Below are positions 1 through 11,506 of a stretch of 64,000 nt of DNA, piece after piece. How positions within the stretch are numbered: position 1 is the first letter of the stretch; each line of letters opens with the position of its first letter. The DNA comes from Muricea muricata (lineage: Eukaryota; Cnidaria; Anthozoa; Malacalcyonacea; Plexauridae): NCBI GenBank assembly GCA_963855995.1, contig OY979720.1:4218501-4282500 (forward strand), in the 5' to 3' direction. The notes beneath the pieces are model-generated. The model saw nothing but the letters and a program-made list of their open reading frames with translations, had not been told where the DNA came from and did not search any database. Position numbers and translations under genes: made by a program.

Positions 1-1397
1 GTCGAATATGTGTTTTAAAGAATAACCGAAACATTACCCTCTTTTCTTTGGCGGGTTACATTGTAACAGGAAACATTGGTAAACTTGCTTCCATTAAGTT
101 CAATAATAAAAGTTTTAACCACATTGACCTTGAGTCTTGTTTTTGCAAATATAATACCGTGCATCATGCATATTACAAAATGTTGATGCGAAGAATGCGA
201 AGTGTTAAATAAAAAAACAAAGATGGCGTTTCCAATTTAAACTGTAAAAATTTCCAATTTTGACAAATTTGCACAAGCCTAAAATTTTCTGCCGGAGCCG
301 GAGTTTTTTTCCCGGAGCCGGAGTTTTTTTTGCCCGGAGCCGGAGGTGGAGGTGACAAAACCGGAGTTTGCACAGCACTAGGCGGCGGCCATATTGGTCG
401 TTCCCACTCATCAAAAAAAATGTTACACAAAACACTATACTTTTTAGCTGCATAAAACAGGATTTGTTGTCAACTTTGTCCATTTCCGTAATACAAAATA
501 CACAAATTGTCATGCTCCGTGTTAACTCTGTGGAAACGACCAGCGCCTGCGATCCGGCTTCAATTTTCGCCTGATGCACCATCTAGTGTATATGAGATAT
601 CTATGGATTCAACCAAGGATACTAGTCTTACTCACTGAGCGCCAACTATACCTGGAGTGATAACTTCAGTCATTTCCTCTTCAGTGAAATTGAAGGAGCT
701 TTATCAAAACTCGATCCTAGTCCTCTGCTTCAATTTCCGCTATCTGTGGCTTCTCTTTTGGAACTTATGTTCTCACTCCAGATATAAGGAGCTCACTGGT
801 CTTACTGCACTAGTTTATTACATTCAAGGGCTATTTACTAATCGACCTTCAAGGTTTCTTGAAATGTGTTTTGGTAATTGTCGAAGTTTGATTACTTGCT
901 TAAGTTGCTTTCTTCTATTTTTTACAAGAACCTCTTCACATAGTCTGCAAATATACATGTAGATATTTAAGGCACACAAATAATTTGATTTGGGTTTGCT
1001 TTACTGTGGCGGGCGGGTTAAGTAAGCCGTCCTAGATTGTGTTGTAACGAATTTTTAGGCTTCTGTAGAAATATGGTAGTTATTTCATAGTTTGTGAAAT
1101 AAAGAACTGACTGTAATTACTGATAGAAATGTAGCTATATACAGTCGGTAAATTTACATTTTGTCCGACTTACCGTTCAAGTTTTGGTGGAACAAAATGG
1201 AAAAAGAATAAAGCATTTGTGTGTTCCTAAACAAGTAAAGAGTTTGAGAATGGTTATCGATTGACTGAGCGAGTCTTGACTCGACATATATATCCGACTA
1301 AAGTGTGAATACCAACTTAAAATGAGTAAATGACCATTATGACCAAGCTTTATGATTGGCCTTGCGAAACAAACCGAGTCGGCATTGTTTGTGTTTC
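1..1397. other. Intergenic DNA, no gene recognised
   Basis: No open frame here shows a recognisable domain, and the short ones lack codon structure or splice context. A purine-rich imperfect repeat (units like CCGGAGCCGGAGTTTTTTT) lies at about 292-352. A short inverted pair (GGTCGTTCCCAC near 396, GTGGAAACGACC near 531) may mark an eroded TIR element. Confidence 0.5.
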
Positions 1398-1572
1398 CAG
1401 TGGCGTAGTTAGGGGGGGGGGAGCGAGGGGGGCGACCGTCTCCCCCCCCCAATTGTGTTCAAGACCATTCCAAAAGTCTAAATCCGTGTAGAAGTTGGGG
1501 GGCGGACCCCTTAGAATGCCTTCACCACTAGCTACTTACCCCCCAAAAACAATGACCCTGGCTACGCCACTG
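1398..1572. mobile_element. hAT-type MITE with 8-bp target duplication
   Basis: A 175-bp non-autonomous element. Its ends are inverted (CAGTGGCGTAG at the left, CTACGCCACTG at the right). It is flanked by a perfect 8-bp direct repeat TGTGTTTC (1390-1397 and 1573-1580). An 8-bp duplication with CAG..CTG termini is the hAT signature. The interior is G-runs and C-runs with no coding capacity. A related element lies at 48908-49230. Confidence 0.85.
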
Positions 1573-1580
1573 TGTGTTTC

Positions 1581-3410
1581 GAGTTTAGAAAACCAATTTC
1601 TATAGTTCATGTTGATTTCTAGATTATTACTCGTGACATAATTATAGTGATGTTATGCTCACAGGCTCTGGTCCCATCTGTGAACATCCTCCGAATATCG
1701 CAATCTCTCCTTCGTTTTCTGTCGGACAGGCGGTATGCCACAGCCTTTCTCTTGGAGGTCTATGAGAAAAATTGAAAAAAAAAACTTGCAAACAGTGGCG
1801 TCGGAGGAGGGGACTGGGCAGGACGATTCCCCTTAGTCATTTTAATGATTGATTTTTATCTCAATGGGGTATTTTCGCAGACAAACTAAGAAACTTAATG
1901 AGATTGAGATGGCAATAACTATATGATGCTTGTCCGTTCCAGTTAACACCAGCAGTGCACAACTCGTGCACAGCTTTGTCATGTAAACATGTTTAACGCG
2001 CAGTAAGAAATGACTGATACATTGCACGTATATTTTTTTGCAATGTCAAAGTGCCGGAAGGATCATTTCGAAGGTTAGCTGCAAAATCCGGCATCAAATA
2101 TGAAGACAGCTTCCATAGACAGTTGGATTCTCAAACTGCTCAAGGGTCACTTGAATTTGAAAATCATAAACGTTTTGACTTTTGTACTAACTGGCACTAT
2201 ACTGCTCCTAAAATGGTTTGCCCCGTCTAGATTCGTATTTTTGTCAGGGCTGAACCCGATAGCTGAATACTTCTGCTGGATTCAGGCATTCTTCAGTTGG
2301 AAGTTGTTCTTACTACATTAATGTCTTATTAACAGTGAAATGACATTTATTTCTAGTCTATATCGTAGTCAGAAACTACTTCAACTAATTCATTGTGTAG
2401 TTTCAGATGAATGACCATGAATTGGGCCGTCCTAGAAACAAGAGTTGGTTTGGGCTTAACATACCATGCTTTGACGTTACTGGTGAGAAATAGTGCATAA
2501 ATTTTAGCTGCGACCATAGAAATAATAGCTGCGACCATAGAAATAATAGCTGCGACACACAAATTTGACACTGCATGATTTAATATTCAAATTCGTTCCT
2601 TTACAATATCACTCAATAAGAATTGCTATTCACATTAAATATTCCATCGGTATTTACAACATCCTTTGTACGCAACTAAATTATTCACGCTATAATTATT
2701 ATATTACATGCTAAATACAGTTTGACTCGAACCAATCAGGAAGCGTTTCTTTTGTGACGCATGGCGGAAACCAGCCAATCATATCCAACTGTCAATTCTG
2801 CGTCTGCCAACCCATTGTCTGGTATTTCCCAAACTTGATCTCCGATTTTTCCCAACCAACGTCGGAATTTTCCCAAGAGGTGTTTCACGTGAACATTGCA
2901 ATTCTTAAACAAACGACTCAATGGTCGAAGGTCCAATCTCAGCACGAAAACGAAAAAATATAAACTCAAGAGTCCAGATTAGCCAACAGGTTTGCCATCT
3001 TGTATCTTTGAAGTACGATTTACCAAACACAGACAGGTTAACTGTCTTGCACGTGAACAGTTTGGTCTTATGTTCCACGATTATATCACAGGCAGCACAG
3101 CAATGGTTTGAAATGACCTTATGACTGACCTGAACATCTGACTTCTGGGTATAAATACAGTTTACACAATGTAATGCACAGCCTTAATTTTTTTCGGAAA
3201 ACCATTAAAGATTTAGAATTTTTCAATTAAAATTCAATACACCGCTTTGCAGGTTTATCAAAAGTGACGGTAAATCGCGAATCATACATTTCATGTATTG
3301 TTTATACGAATTATTAATGCCATAAAACAGAACTTTAAAGTCTTTCAAGACATTGACCGGCTGCCTGATCTAAAATTGCTTCAAAATATGCATTTCATCT
3401 CGAATTCGTT
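1581..3410. other. Intergenic DNA, no gene recognised
   Basis: Several 60-77-residue open frames occur but none has a recognisable domain or a convincing splice context. A 25-bp tandem repeat (about 2.5 copies, containing AGCTGCGACCATAG) sits at 2507-2557. CAGTGGCGTCGG at about 1795 may be a lone hAT-type end. Confidence 0.45.
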
Positions 3411-3584
3411 TTAGTAGACGGCCTGATACTGATTATGTGGCGTCGTGCGCGATTTCATCAAGTCATGCGCTCGTCTGTTGTCCTTTTCAACCGTTTTGAA
3501 CATATGCACACTTCCTGAAACTGCCATAGACACAACTGCTCCTACAGACATCACACCAACAAGCAGAGCAGCAATAAAAACCAT
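3411..3584 (-). CDS. Small single-pass membrane protein, copy 1 (C-terminal YQAVY)
   Basis: From the first in-frame ATG the frame encodes 57 residues: a hydrophobic segment of about 25 residues right after the start (MVFIAALLVGVMSVG...), a basic/polar tail with MFK just past the membrane segment, and a C-terminal YQAVY. The frame stays open for about 90 bases upstream of the ATG without another ATG. That stretch encodes a basic segment with FCVERQ, so a 5' exon may supply the true start. The product resembles the protein at 5669-5851 in length, membrane-segment position, the FK pair and the tyrosine-ended tail, and the two genes are divergent, about 2.1 kb apart. No known family is recognised. 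One hydrophobic helix suggests a membrane adaptor or small regulatory subunit, but that is inference. Confidence 0.5.
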   Translation of the reverse strand: MVFIAALLVGVMSVGAVVSMAVSGSVHMFKTVEKDNRRAHDLMKSRTTPHNQYQAVY

Positions 3585-3679
3585 TTTGTTCAATATCTGT
3601 CTTTCAACGCAAAATAATTTGCTCCTTAACAATCGATTAACAAGTCTTCTTGTGACAATATTTCGTACAAATGTTTAAA

Positions 3680-5660
3680 AACTTCCAAACACTACAACTG
3701 ACTGTGCCAGAATGATAAATATGGCGCAATTCCTGCGATTTTATAATTTCAAGACACTAGCATGAGAACTAATTATGTCCGATTGCATAACTAGACGTAA
3801 AACTTGCAATATGATTGGTCAACTAAACAGGAATCGACAAGCACGGAAATTAAAATAACAAATTAACACGTGTGGGAATTTCCCCGGCAAGTGCGTATTC
3901 AATATCGAAGTTTCCCAGTAAAAAGTAATTTTCCAGCCGGAAAAAACGAGGATTTGGAAGTTGCTCAGAAGGTTACAGTGTGGCATGAAGTTCAAACATG
4001 CCCATACTATATCCTGCATGTCGTATGATGTTGCAATTCTGCTAATTTGTTACAAGTTTTCCTAATTCCAAAAAATGCTACTGAAAATAACTGGATTCAT
4101 TGATGATCAATCTGGATTCATCACTTATGTACTCCGGGATCAAATCATTAACACATAATTGGCTGGAGTAAAACCAATGAACGCGTGAAGAAAGTGCTAG
4201 GCATGGAGAGAAGAAGGTCTTGTTGCAGTCGTTATACTCTCATGTCAAGTTGACATTGTCAATCTTGTAGGTATCACGTAGTTAAATTTGAAGAAGTTAA
4301 TGGTAATATGCCCCAAAGTGCTGAACGAGAGAAATACCCTGATAATGGTGCGAGAATTGTTCAGGAAAGTTAAACCCCAAGTGAATCACACTGCTTGGGA
4401 ACTATTCTTTTACATCCGAAAAAAAAACACTGGACTTGGCTAGAATACCAAGATGACACCAAGAGGTGCAAAAATGTTGAAATACGCTTTAAGAGTTTTA
4501 AGCCTGTTTTTTTCACTTCAATCGTATCGTAGCGTATTTTATTGTTTTGTGAACACCAAAGCAGAACAAATCATATGGACACAAAAGGATACGCTACGAT
4601 TCGCTACGATACGATTCGCTACGATACGATTGAAGTGGTCTTCTGGTCATTACAGCATGGTTGATGTACTCTTTTAGTAGCAATTCTTGTGATAACGTTT
4701 AATGCAAATGCGAAACGTCGGCCAATCAAACTTCATCAGTTACAAATTTTCCCTCAATTTATCGAGGTGATTAGAAAAAAGGTCTGCTGTTCACGTGAAT
4801 CAAGTCAGGGATGGCTAACGTGATTGCATAGAACACACACACGTGGTGATGAAGGACTTTATTATTGCTGAGTATTAACATCAGAACAAAACCATAGACG
4901 ATAAATTTTATCGAATTATTTTATTCAGGCTGACAATTTGGCATGTTGGCGGCGAAGCACAAAAAGTATTTTATTAGTACAGTTGTGGGCACCAGCTAAC
5001 GTGGGCGAGAAGCATTGTGTGGTGACAGTGGTGTGTCCGGAGAGATTGGTTGCAAGTCGAGAGTACACTATTCATTACTGTAGGAACTGATTGTTCCCAC
5101 AGTCAATAAACACGAAAATATTTGCCCACCAGGACTACACAGTAGGCCTCAATTGAAACTTCACCGATTTTCCCTAGTTGTCCTTTCTAACATAGTGTAA
5201 ACCACTTGCTTTCCTTAACCATGCTGGTTATTAACTAGCCAGCAGAGCAGTATTAACCACTTACACGTGTCTAAATTGACACACAATGCGGCATTGTTTT
5301 CATCGCTTGATTAGCATCAAGCCATCAACATAATATGTCTTCAAATAAGAGAACACGCACTTTCAGTTCACATTTCTATTACCCAAAAGATGTAATACCT
5401 TTCAGTCAACTGTACTGTATAATTCCAGTGAAATATCTGGAAGTCTGTTTTTCATTAAATTTTAATGCGATGTAAAATATGAAATTATGCATAATATTGA
5501 ATAGCCAATCAATTCCACGGCCGACTGCGCTTTTGAAATAGGATCGTAAACATCAACAACCATAATTTATTCGTCTTTATATCGTTGAAGCGCCATCAGG
5601 CAAAACGATATACACAAGAACAATTTTGTCAGTTTGAAAGAAGAAAGCTATTGAAAGAAA
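3680..5660. other. Spacer between the divergent small membrane-protein genes
   Basis: This holds the presumed promoters of both small genes, with CCAAT-type boxes near 3812 (inverted) and 5504, and MITE copy 1. A stretch at about 4984-5141 with TGTGGGCACC, TGCCCACCA and an AATAAA could be a solo LTR, but no target duplication was found. No other gene is visible. Confidence 0.4.
4514..4637. mobile_element. MITE, family A copy 1 (GTATCGTAGCG ends)
   Basis: A 124-bp hairpin-like element. The left end CACTTCAATCGTATCGTAG is repeated in inverse orientation at the right end, where the CGCTACGATACGATT motif is partly duplicated in tandem. The interior includes TTGTTTTGTGAACACC, which is also found in the copy at 26862-27001. 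It has no coding capacity; the 74-residue frame across it is an artefact. Confidence 0.8.
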
Positions 5661-5668
5661 GATTGAAA

Positions 5669-5851
5669 ATGGTTGTTACTGTTGCAGTTGTTGCTGTTAC
5701 ATGTGTTCTAGCGGCCGGTGTTATTGGAGTAGCTGTTGCGAGCGTTGTTGCGATTTTCAAAATGTCGAAAGCAGAGGAAGGACTAGATCCAAAGGACAGA
5801 TCGATTCTGGGCCGATCCTCTATATACGCTTACTATCCTGTTGTTTACTGA
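5669..5851 (+). CDS. Small single-pass membrane protein, copy 2 (C-terminal YPVVY)
   Basis: The frame encodes 60 residues from the first ATG: MVVTVAVVAVTCVLAAG..., a valine/alanine-rich membrane segment of about 28 residues, then IFKMSK, an acidic/polar tail (EEGLDPKDRS) and a C-terminal YYPVVY. As in copy 1, the frame is open upstream of the ATG (from about 5537) without another ATG. That stretch encodes a strongly basic region (FCQFERRKLLKERLK), which resembles the FCVERQ region before the ATG of copy 1. The translated start may therefore lie in an upstream exon. The charge pattern predicts a cytosolic basic side next to the membrane. Function is unknown; paralogy with copy 1 is judged by eye. 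Confidence 0.5.
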   Translation: MVVTVAVVAVTCVLAAGVIGVAVASVVAIFKMSKAEEGLDPKDRSILGRSSIYAYYPVVY

Positions 5852-6787
5852 TTCACATCAAGCAACGGACTTTTGCTCTCTATTTCAAATTTGGAACTTC
5901 TGTTGATACATTTGTTATGATTTTTCCTCAAAATAGTTGGAATGTTCAAGCAATTCCATGGCGTGTTTGTTGTTATTGATATTGTTGATGACTGTGTTGT
6001 GAAAGTAGCTGAACATGGGGGATTATGACAAATATTATAACTTGCATAGATTTATAGAGATGTACGTATATATTTCACGAATTGTGTGCTTGAATCGTGT
6101 TGGAATAGGATATCTTGCGTGTTTCGACTTGCGTCTTATATCAGCCGTCCCTATGACATTAATTTTATGCAATTTCATAAATGCTGTGTATGACAACATA
6201 TATTATATATATATCACTCTTTTTCCTTGTGAAATGTATATTGTAATACGTTGATGCGCAATTTTAGACTTTATTTTATAAAGATTTTATTGAACTGTTA
6301 ATGTCTTCCAACATGCATGCACCGACCTCGCGATATAACTTCCATTGTCTTATTGCTGCGTCGTTATTTTGAAACATTTGTGCAGCTATCTCTGTGCAGA
6401 TAACACTTCTTATAATTTCGGTAAAGCAATATTATGCACACTAAACTGGAATGCATTTCAGTGGGCAAAGCTAGCCTGCTCAAACAGATCAGTGACAGTG
6501 TGGTTAATGCGATCTGTAAAAACGTACAGTGGTTTCGTATTTCAAATAAATGTACATATTCGTTCGGACTTTGCACTAAACGTTAATCATTATCACGAAA
6601 TGATGATGATAATAGTAGTCGAAAAAATGGGGAAAAAACTCAAAATGTTGTCTTTCTGGAGTTCTATTATTTAGCATTTTAATGATTCACTGATTTTGAT
6701 ATCACGTCATGACAACAAACACTTTCTTTTAGCCATTTAGGTGCTTTATACGTTGTTTTGCGTTTTTACAGCTTGCTTTGTCCACAG
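5852..6787. other. Intergenic DNA, no gene recognised
   Basis: AT-rich DNA downstream of the plus-strand small membrane-protein gene. AATAAA-like signals occur (for example near 6545). The 79- and 109-residue frames present do not resemble any family. Confidence 0.4.
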
Positions 6788-6930
6788 TTAATTATTACTG
6801 TAAAAACTACGCTCCGTGTCCACTGATTGTTGCGATTCCTGGAGGCGCTCGACGAAGACGGGCTTTAAACTGGTAAACAATAATACATGTTTCTACTGGC
6901 TATGCTGTAACTCCCGCAGTCAAGAACGGT

Positions 6931-7082
6931 TTCCACTAGATGAATTTGTTCGTGCGACGCCGCAAAAATCCAGCAACACGATTGGTTGGTAAAAAAGCGA
7001 ACTTTCTCTTGATCAATCACGTGGTTGAATTCCTATTTTCTCTTGGCGTCGCGCGAACAAATTGCCTAGAGTAGAGGAAACA
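6931..7082. mobile_element. MITE with about 33-bp imperfect TIRs
   Basis: The left arm (TTTCCACTAGATGAATTTGT, then TCGTGCGACGCC) matches the inverse of the right arm (GGCGTCGCGCGAACAAATTG, then CCTAGAGTAGAGGAAA). The interior is short and non-coding. Superfamily not assigned. Confidence 0.7.
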
Positions 7083-7243
7083 GGAAAACAGCCCAAACTT
7101 TTTAGCTACTTCTGTTTGTAACTTTCAGTTCAGTCGTTAAACATCTTTAAATACTAACACAGTAATTGATTGTTCAATCAATACTAACACGTATTGATTG
7201 TTCATTCGTAACTGTTTGCGATCGTATTTAGCACACAGTAACC

Positions 7244-10200
7244 CTACCTCATTTGCCTGAAAGCATCAATTTCAATCCAACTTAAGCTTTCCACATCCAG
7301 CAACCATGCATCATCTACGAACAAGATGAGTATTCGGAGGAGTTGGGTCTTCCGAACGGCATTAAGGTGAGTTTACGTGGGCTTTTTTTCCTACGAGTTC
7401 ACGGGTGCGATTTTCTACTTTTCCAGGATGTAAGAGTGCATTAATAGTGATTCTCCTTGCCAACTAATGCAGTGCAAAGATTCGTAACAAATGCACTCGT
7501 TCACGCTTTGCAAATGAGAAAATCAAACCAAAGAAAACCAAAGAGTAATCTATTAACTTCATACCTAACTCTATGCCATTTGCATCAAATCCTCCATGAA
7601 TTAAGATGTGTTTGGGACCGCATTTGACAAACACATGCCATGATCTACCACATGGCGCAGGACCACTGACCTGTAGACTGAAAATATGTATACGACACTT
7701 TACTTCGAGAAAAAACTTCCCTAACGTTCGCAGGCATACAAGAAACAAAGAAAAAGTTGCCGTCTTCATTGAACGAGATTGAGAACGGCCTGGGGCCGGT
7801 TGTATAAAACTCTTAATCACTTTTTTAACACTGTTTTGAAGTGATTAAGTACTAAATACTTGGTTTTTGGTTGGTCGCCGCTGCTACTAATCATAGTTAA
7901 CTTTAATCACTTTTTTATACAACCACGCTACAACCAACACCTGGTTCAAAATAATCTAACGACTCATGCATATTTTACTAACTGCTATAGCTTTTACATG
8001 AAGTCGTGTTAAGGTAACCTTGTAAGGTCTGTTGCAAACGTCAACATTTTTCATCATTGATATTTCAGACCACTCAATTGCTTGGTGAAAAGTACGACAT
8101 TTGAAATAGCCAAACAGACCTAACGTTCGGGTCGAAGTACTTAAGGACCTTTACTTTTTCTTATTCCCACAATTTTTTTTAATGTTTAAAAAACAACATA
8201 CCGACCACTCCAAGTTAGGGTTTTTAAATCCAAGCAATGAAGGTCATTATCACGGCAAACCTACAGAATTATCATAATTTTTCATATCGCAATTTATAAA
8301 AGATAACTGCCTAGAAAACCAGAGCTGAGAGCATTATATGAAAATACGAAGGGTATATGTACTCACTGAGTGTCTTCCGCCGAAGAGGAAACCTTTGTTT
8401 CCCATTCTTGTTGTACCATGAGCCGCTCGCGGCTGTGGTGGGTCTCCCTTGATTGAAGAAGCAAAGCTAAACCGTTGGCAAGTTTGATTTGACTTTCAGT
8501 TCAAAAAGAAAATTGGATTGTTGTAGAGCAATAAGTGTATACTGTACCGTTTGTCTTGTAAAACTTACTTTAATAACAGGATGTGTCCACTCTAATAAAT
8601 CATCTTCCCTTATGTTAAGAACAGAAACCTGACCATTCCAGCCTCTCATGTGCTGATGAGGAGAGAAAGAAATACTTGCTCTAAAAACTAGTTTTTTTGC
8701 AATTTCAATTACTGTACCAACAATCTTATGAGATTTGTCTTTCTGAGAAAGGCTATAATTGCTCTGACACACCTTCCCAAAATATGGAATCCCAATACAT
8801 TACTGGAAGGTTTATAAGTACATACTATACCAAATACCTCATGAACTGTAAAAGCACCATCATTATTGGTTGGTGGTGAAGGACCATAACCTCCAAAATA
8901 AATTATTCTACAATGTAAAATATAAGTAAGACTACTTCAATATCATCTATTCTAGTTTGGTTTTCCTAACACTTGTATAGAACTATACTTATTACTTGTA
9001 GTTTATACCTGTCATCAAGTATCCAGGAACCAAACTTATCCCTTGGCAGTGGTGGTTGCCCTAAGACAGATCTTGAATGATTTTTCCACTTGCATGTCAT
9101 CAGGTCCAGGGAATACAACTTATAACCATTAATTAAACAAAAATCAGCATACAAACACAAAGCAATTTCAATTATTGCAATCTACAATAGCAAGTAGGGG
9201 AATGTAGATCAGAAATGGAACTATCAGATACAACCTGACAGCTAGATATAGAGATGATGGTCATATTACACTTACATGATTTGAATGTCCAAGCAGTGCA
9301 CAATGCCCACCAAAAACATACAGAGTTTGCCCAACTACTGATGCACATGCTCCACTACAAGCTTCAGGAATTTCACCAATACAAGAAAGTTGTTTCCTGA
9401 AGCAAAAGTAAAAAAAAGTACACCGAGACAGCACATGATGAGGTGAAAAAGAGAGATTACTGTAGCTTTAAAATAATTCTTGGGTGTGATACCATTTAAC
9501 TTTTGGATGTCAGTGATAACCAGCCTCATTTTCATAGAATACGTTCAATAGCCTACCAAGAGCAAGTATTAACATTATATATCCATAGACGTTTGCTTGA
9601 AATGTACTGAAAACCTTCATCTTCTGAGTCCTCATCATCTGAAACCACTCCGGTCTGTGCAAAATATCAAATGTTTAGAATGACAGGGGCTGCTTCCCAG
9701 TTTGTCTGGAGACAGATTGTTAGGTCATTTTAGAGAGTTGTTATGCAACAAAAATGTTATGCAACCTTTAAAGTGCCAATGAAACGAAATTTTCTCCACC
9801 TATTTTAAGATTACGTTGGGAAGATCACTTCAAATGACAATATAACTTCTTTGCTAGAATTTTTTCAACTGTCTTACTTGTCGAGATATTCAATTTTATT
9901 TGATATGATGATAACTTAATCAGTGACGTCATTATGCATAATGACTTTTTGAAAATCTTCATTGATTTGAAAAGTAGTCAAAATATCGCACATACTTTCC
10001 CAAGACTGAATGTTAATCCTCACAGTCGCATACTCATATGCAAGTGTAGTTTTAGTTTTTTTACATTATTGTATGTTGCAAAATAAGCAATCTAATAGAC
10101 ACTCATTATACAGGATGATGTCAGTGGTTGTGTTATTTGTACATTGAATAAATTTGAATATCTTGACAAGGAAGCGAGTTAAAAAATCTTTGATCTTTGA

Positions 10201-11506
10201 AATGCAATGAACAAAATGTTAGACCACATTTCGTTTCATAAGCACTTTAAAAGGGCCTCTGAATAACTTGTTGTGCCACAACAGAGTAAATTCTGTAATC
10301 AAGTTCTCAAATTCTGTAAATCTTAACGTGTCCTAGTTTCTAGCTTGCACCCTTAATGATCTCAACCATGCTGAATCCACATACCCCACTAGCCTACCTG
10401 GTTAAAATGCAGTACATCATTTGAAACAACTGAAGACAGTATTTGAGCTGTACCACTGTCAAGATGTGGTTAACAGAACAGCAATGAGAACATGTAGCTC
10501 AATAAACATTTGACCACAAAGCCTGGTTCACACTTGTCATAAGAATCAGGGATGGCTTCTTCTGGCTGAGTGAATTCTATATGATTGCAAAAGCAATCTA
10601 ATATTTCTCCTAGTTTGTTCACATATCGATTCACATACATGAGGAGAAAATCCCCAATTCTTATGACAAGTGTGAACCAGACTTAAATGCATGCTTTATG
10701 TGCACTAGTCAATATAAATCCCACACTCCTAGGGCCAGGGAATTTTAGCTAGAAGATTATTAGCTTTTTGTTCTCTTAATAGCTGATGACACTGATGGTG
10801 AACCAGTCTCTAATTGTATTATGGGACAGAGTTCGGAAACAAAACAAAAGGTGCTGTTGCCCAATTTTGCCACTTAATACCATTGTCGACTACTTTAGCA
10901 CTAGTCATTCTTTGAACTTCAGACCAAAACTTGGTGAATCAGGTTATGGGGTCCTGGCATATGGCTCAGGAAAGAGAACAAGAGAATGGTTTGAATTTGG
11001 TCCTGTAAATGGTGCAGACTGAAAAGTTTTGCCTCAGCAGAAATTTATTTCTTGCACAAAAATGTTTGTAGTTGCAAAAATCTGTGCAAAATTCCTCAGC
11101 ATATTAAAACTGCGAGGAAATTGCGCAAAATCTGCACAAATCACCAGTAACTATCTGCGACGAAAGTTTTCTACAATTCTGCGCAAAATTCGCTGGTAAA
11201 AAGGATCTTTATGCACAAATAAGTTAAAACTTTTCAGTCTGGTTTAAACTGGTAACCCTGAGTTGTATTTGTACATTACTAATAGTACATTACTATACAA
11301 AACAATGAAAATATTAGCCTGTATGCACCCATAAACTTGAAAATATAGAATTTCTATTAAAATATACATTATTGAATATTTTATATTGGACTAACGTTAT
11401 GGTTATATCCTCCCCATACAAAAACATTTCCTCGAAACCCAAAACATACATGACCACTTCTCATTTCAGGCTTCCGTGATTTTATTTTAGGAACATAAAG
11501 TGACAT
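7244..11506 (-). CDS. KLHDC2: KLHDC1/KLHDC2-type kelch-repeat protein, C-terminus incomplete
   Basis: Kelch beta-propeller protein of the KLHDC1/2 group, substrate receptors of cullin-2 ubiquitin ligases. Exons in transcript order: 11396-11506 (ATG 11504-11506), 9557-9654, 9276-9396, 9009-9118, 8838-8907, 8569-8652, 8367-8447, 8202-8260, 7565-7677, 7248-7314. All have GT..AG borders and compatible phases. Kelch blades are visible: FVWGGY and LWIYN in exons 1-2, LYVFGGH in exon 3, IIYFGGYG in exon 5, MRGWNGQVSVL in exon 6, FLFGGRH in exon 7, NDLHCLDL in exon 8, CGRSWH and ILIHGGF in exon 9, DDAWLLDV in exon 10. The two arginines spaced five residues apart and the Ser of GRSWH correspond to the C-degron contacts of human KLHDC2. 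The last exon meets a stop at 7244-7246, giving about 305 residues against about 406. The final blade and Cul2 box are missing or in an exon not found; a good donor (GAG|GTAGGG) at 7247 allows more exons. Which paralogue it is remains unresolved. Confidence 0.85.
7798..7924. mobile_element. MITE in kelch-gene intron
   Basis: Inverted ends GGTTGTATAAAA and TTTTATACAACC, each followed inward by a TTAATCACTTTTTTA-type block. 127 bp, non-coding, in the intron between kelch exons at 7565-7677 and 8202-8260. Confidence 0.7.
9766..10253. mobile_element. TIR element in kelch-gene intron 1
   Basis: The left end CTTTAAAGTGCCAATGAAAC and the inverse of the right end CTTTTAAAGTGCTTATGAAA form imperfect TIRs of about 28 bp around a 490-bp AT-rich non-coding interior that includes a CAGTGACGTCATTATGC segment. 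Superfamily not assigned. Confidence 0.7.
10519..10686. mobile_element. MITE (GCCTGGTTCACACTTGTCAT ends)
   Basis: Near-perfect inverted ends of about 35 bp, AAGYCTGGTTCACACTTGTC continuing ATAAGAAT, around a short interior; about 168 bp in kelch-gene intron 1. The ends recall P-type or hAT-type CTGTTCACA termini, but no clear target duplication was seen. Confidence 0.75.
11015..11241. mobile_element. MITE (CAGACTGAAAAGTTTT ends)
   Basis: Perfect 16-bp inverted ends CAGACTGAAAAGTTTT and AAAACTTTTCAGTCTG bound a 227-bp interior. Inside, CTGCGCAAAATTC-like motifs recur in both orientations. Non-coding; in kelch-gene intron 1. Confidence 0.75.

Noticed and set aside
4943..5141. Possible solo LTR (TGTTGGCGG...ACTACACA with AATAAA)
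   Set aside because: No target duplication and no second copy in the window.
7301..7444. Plus-strand exon pair (CIIYEQDEYSEELGLPNG, then DVRVH-stop)
   Set aside because: It is the antisense of the last kelch exon, whose minus-strand reading matches the family in phase.
10398..10455. Splice-bounded segment once considered an extra kelch exon
   Set aside because: It does not fit the phase; joining exon 11396-11506 directly to 9557-9654 is in phase and matches the family.
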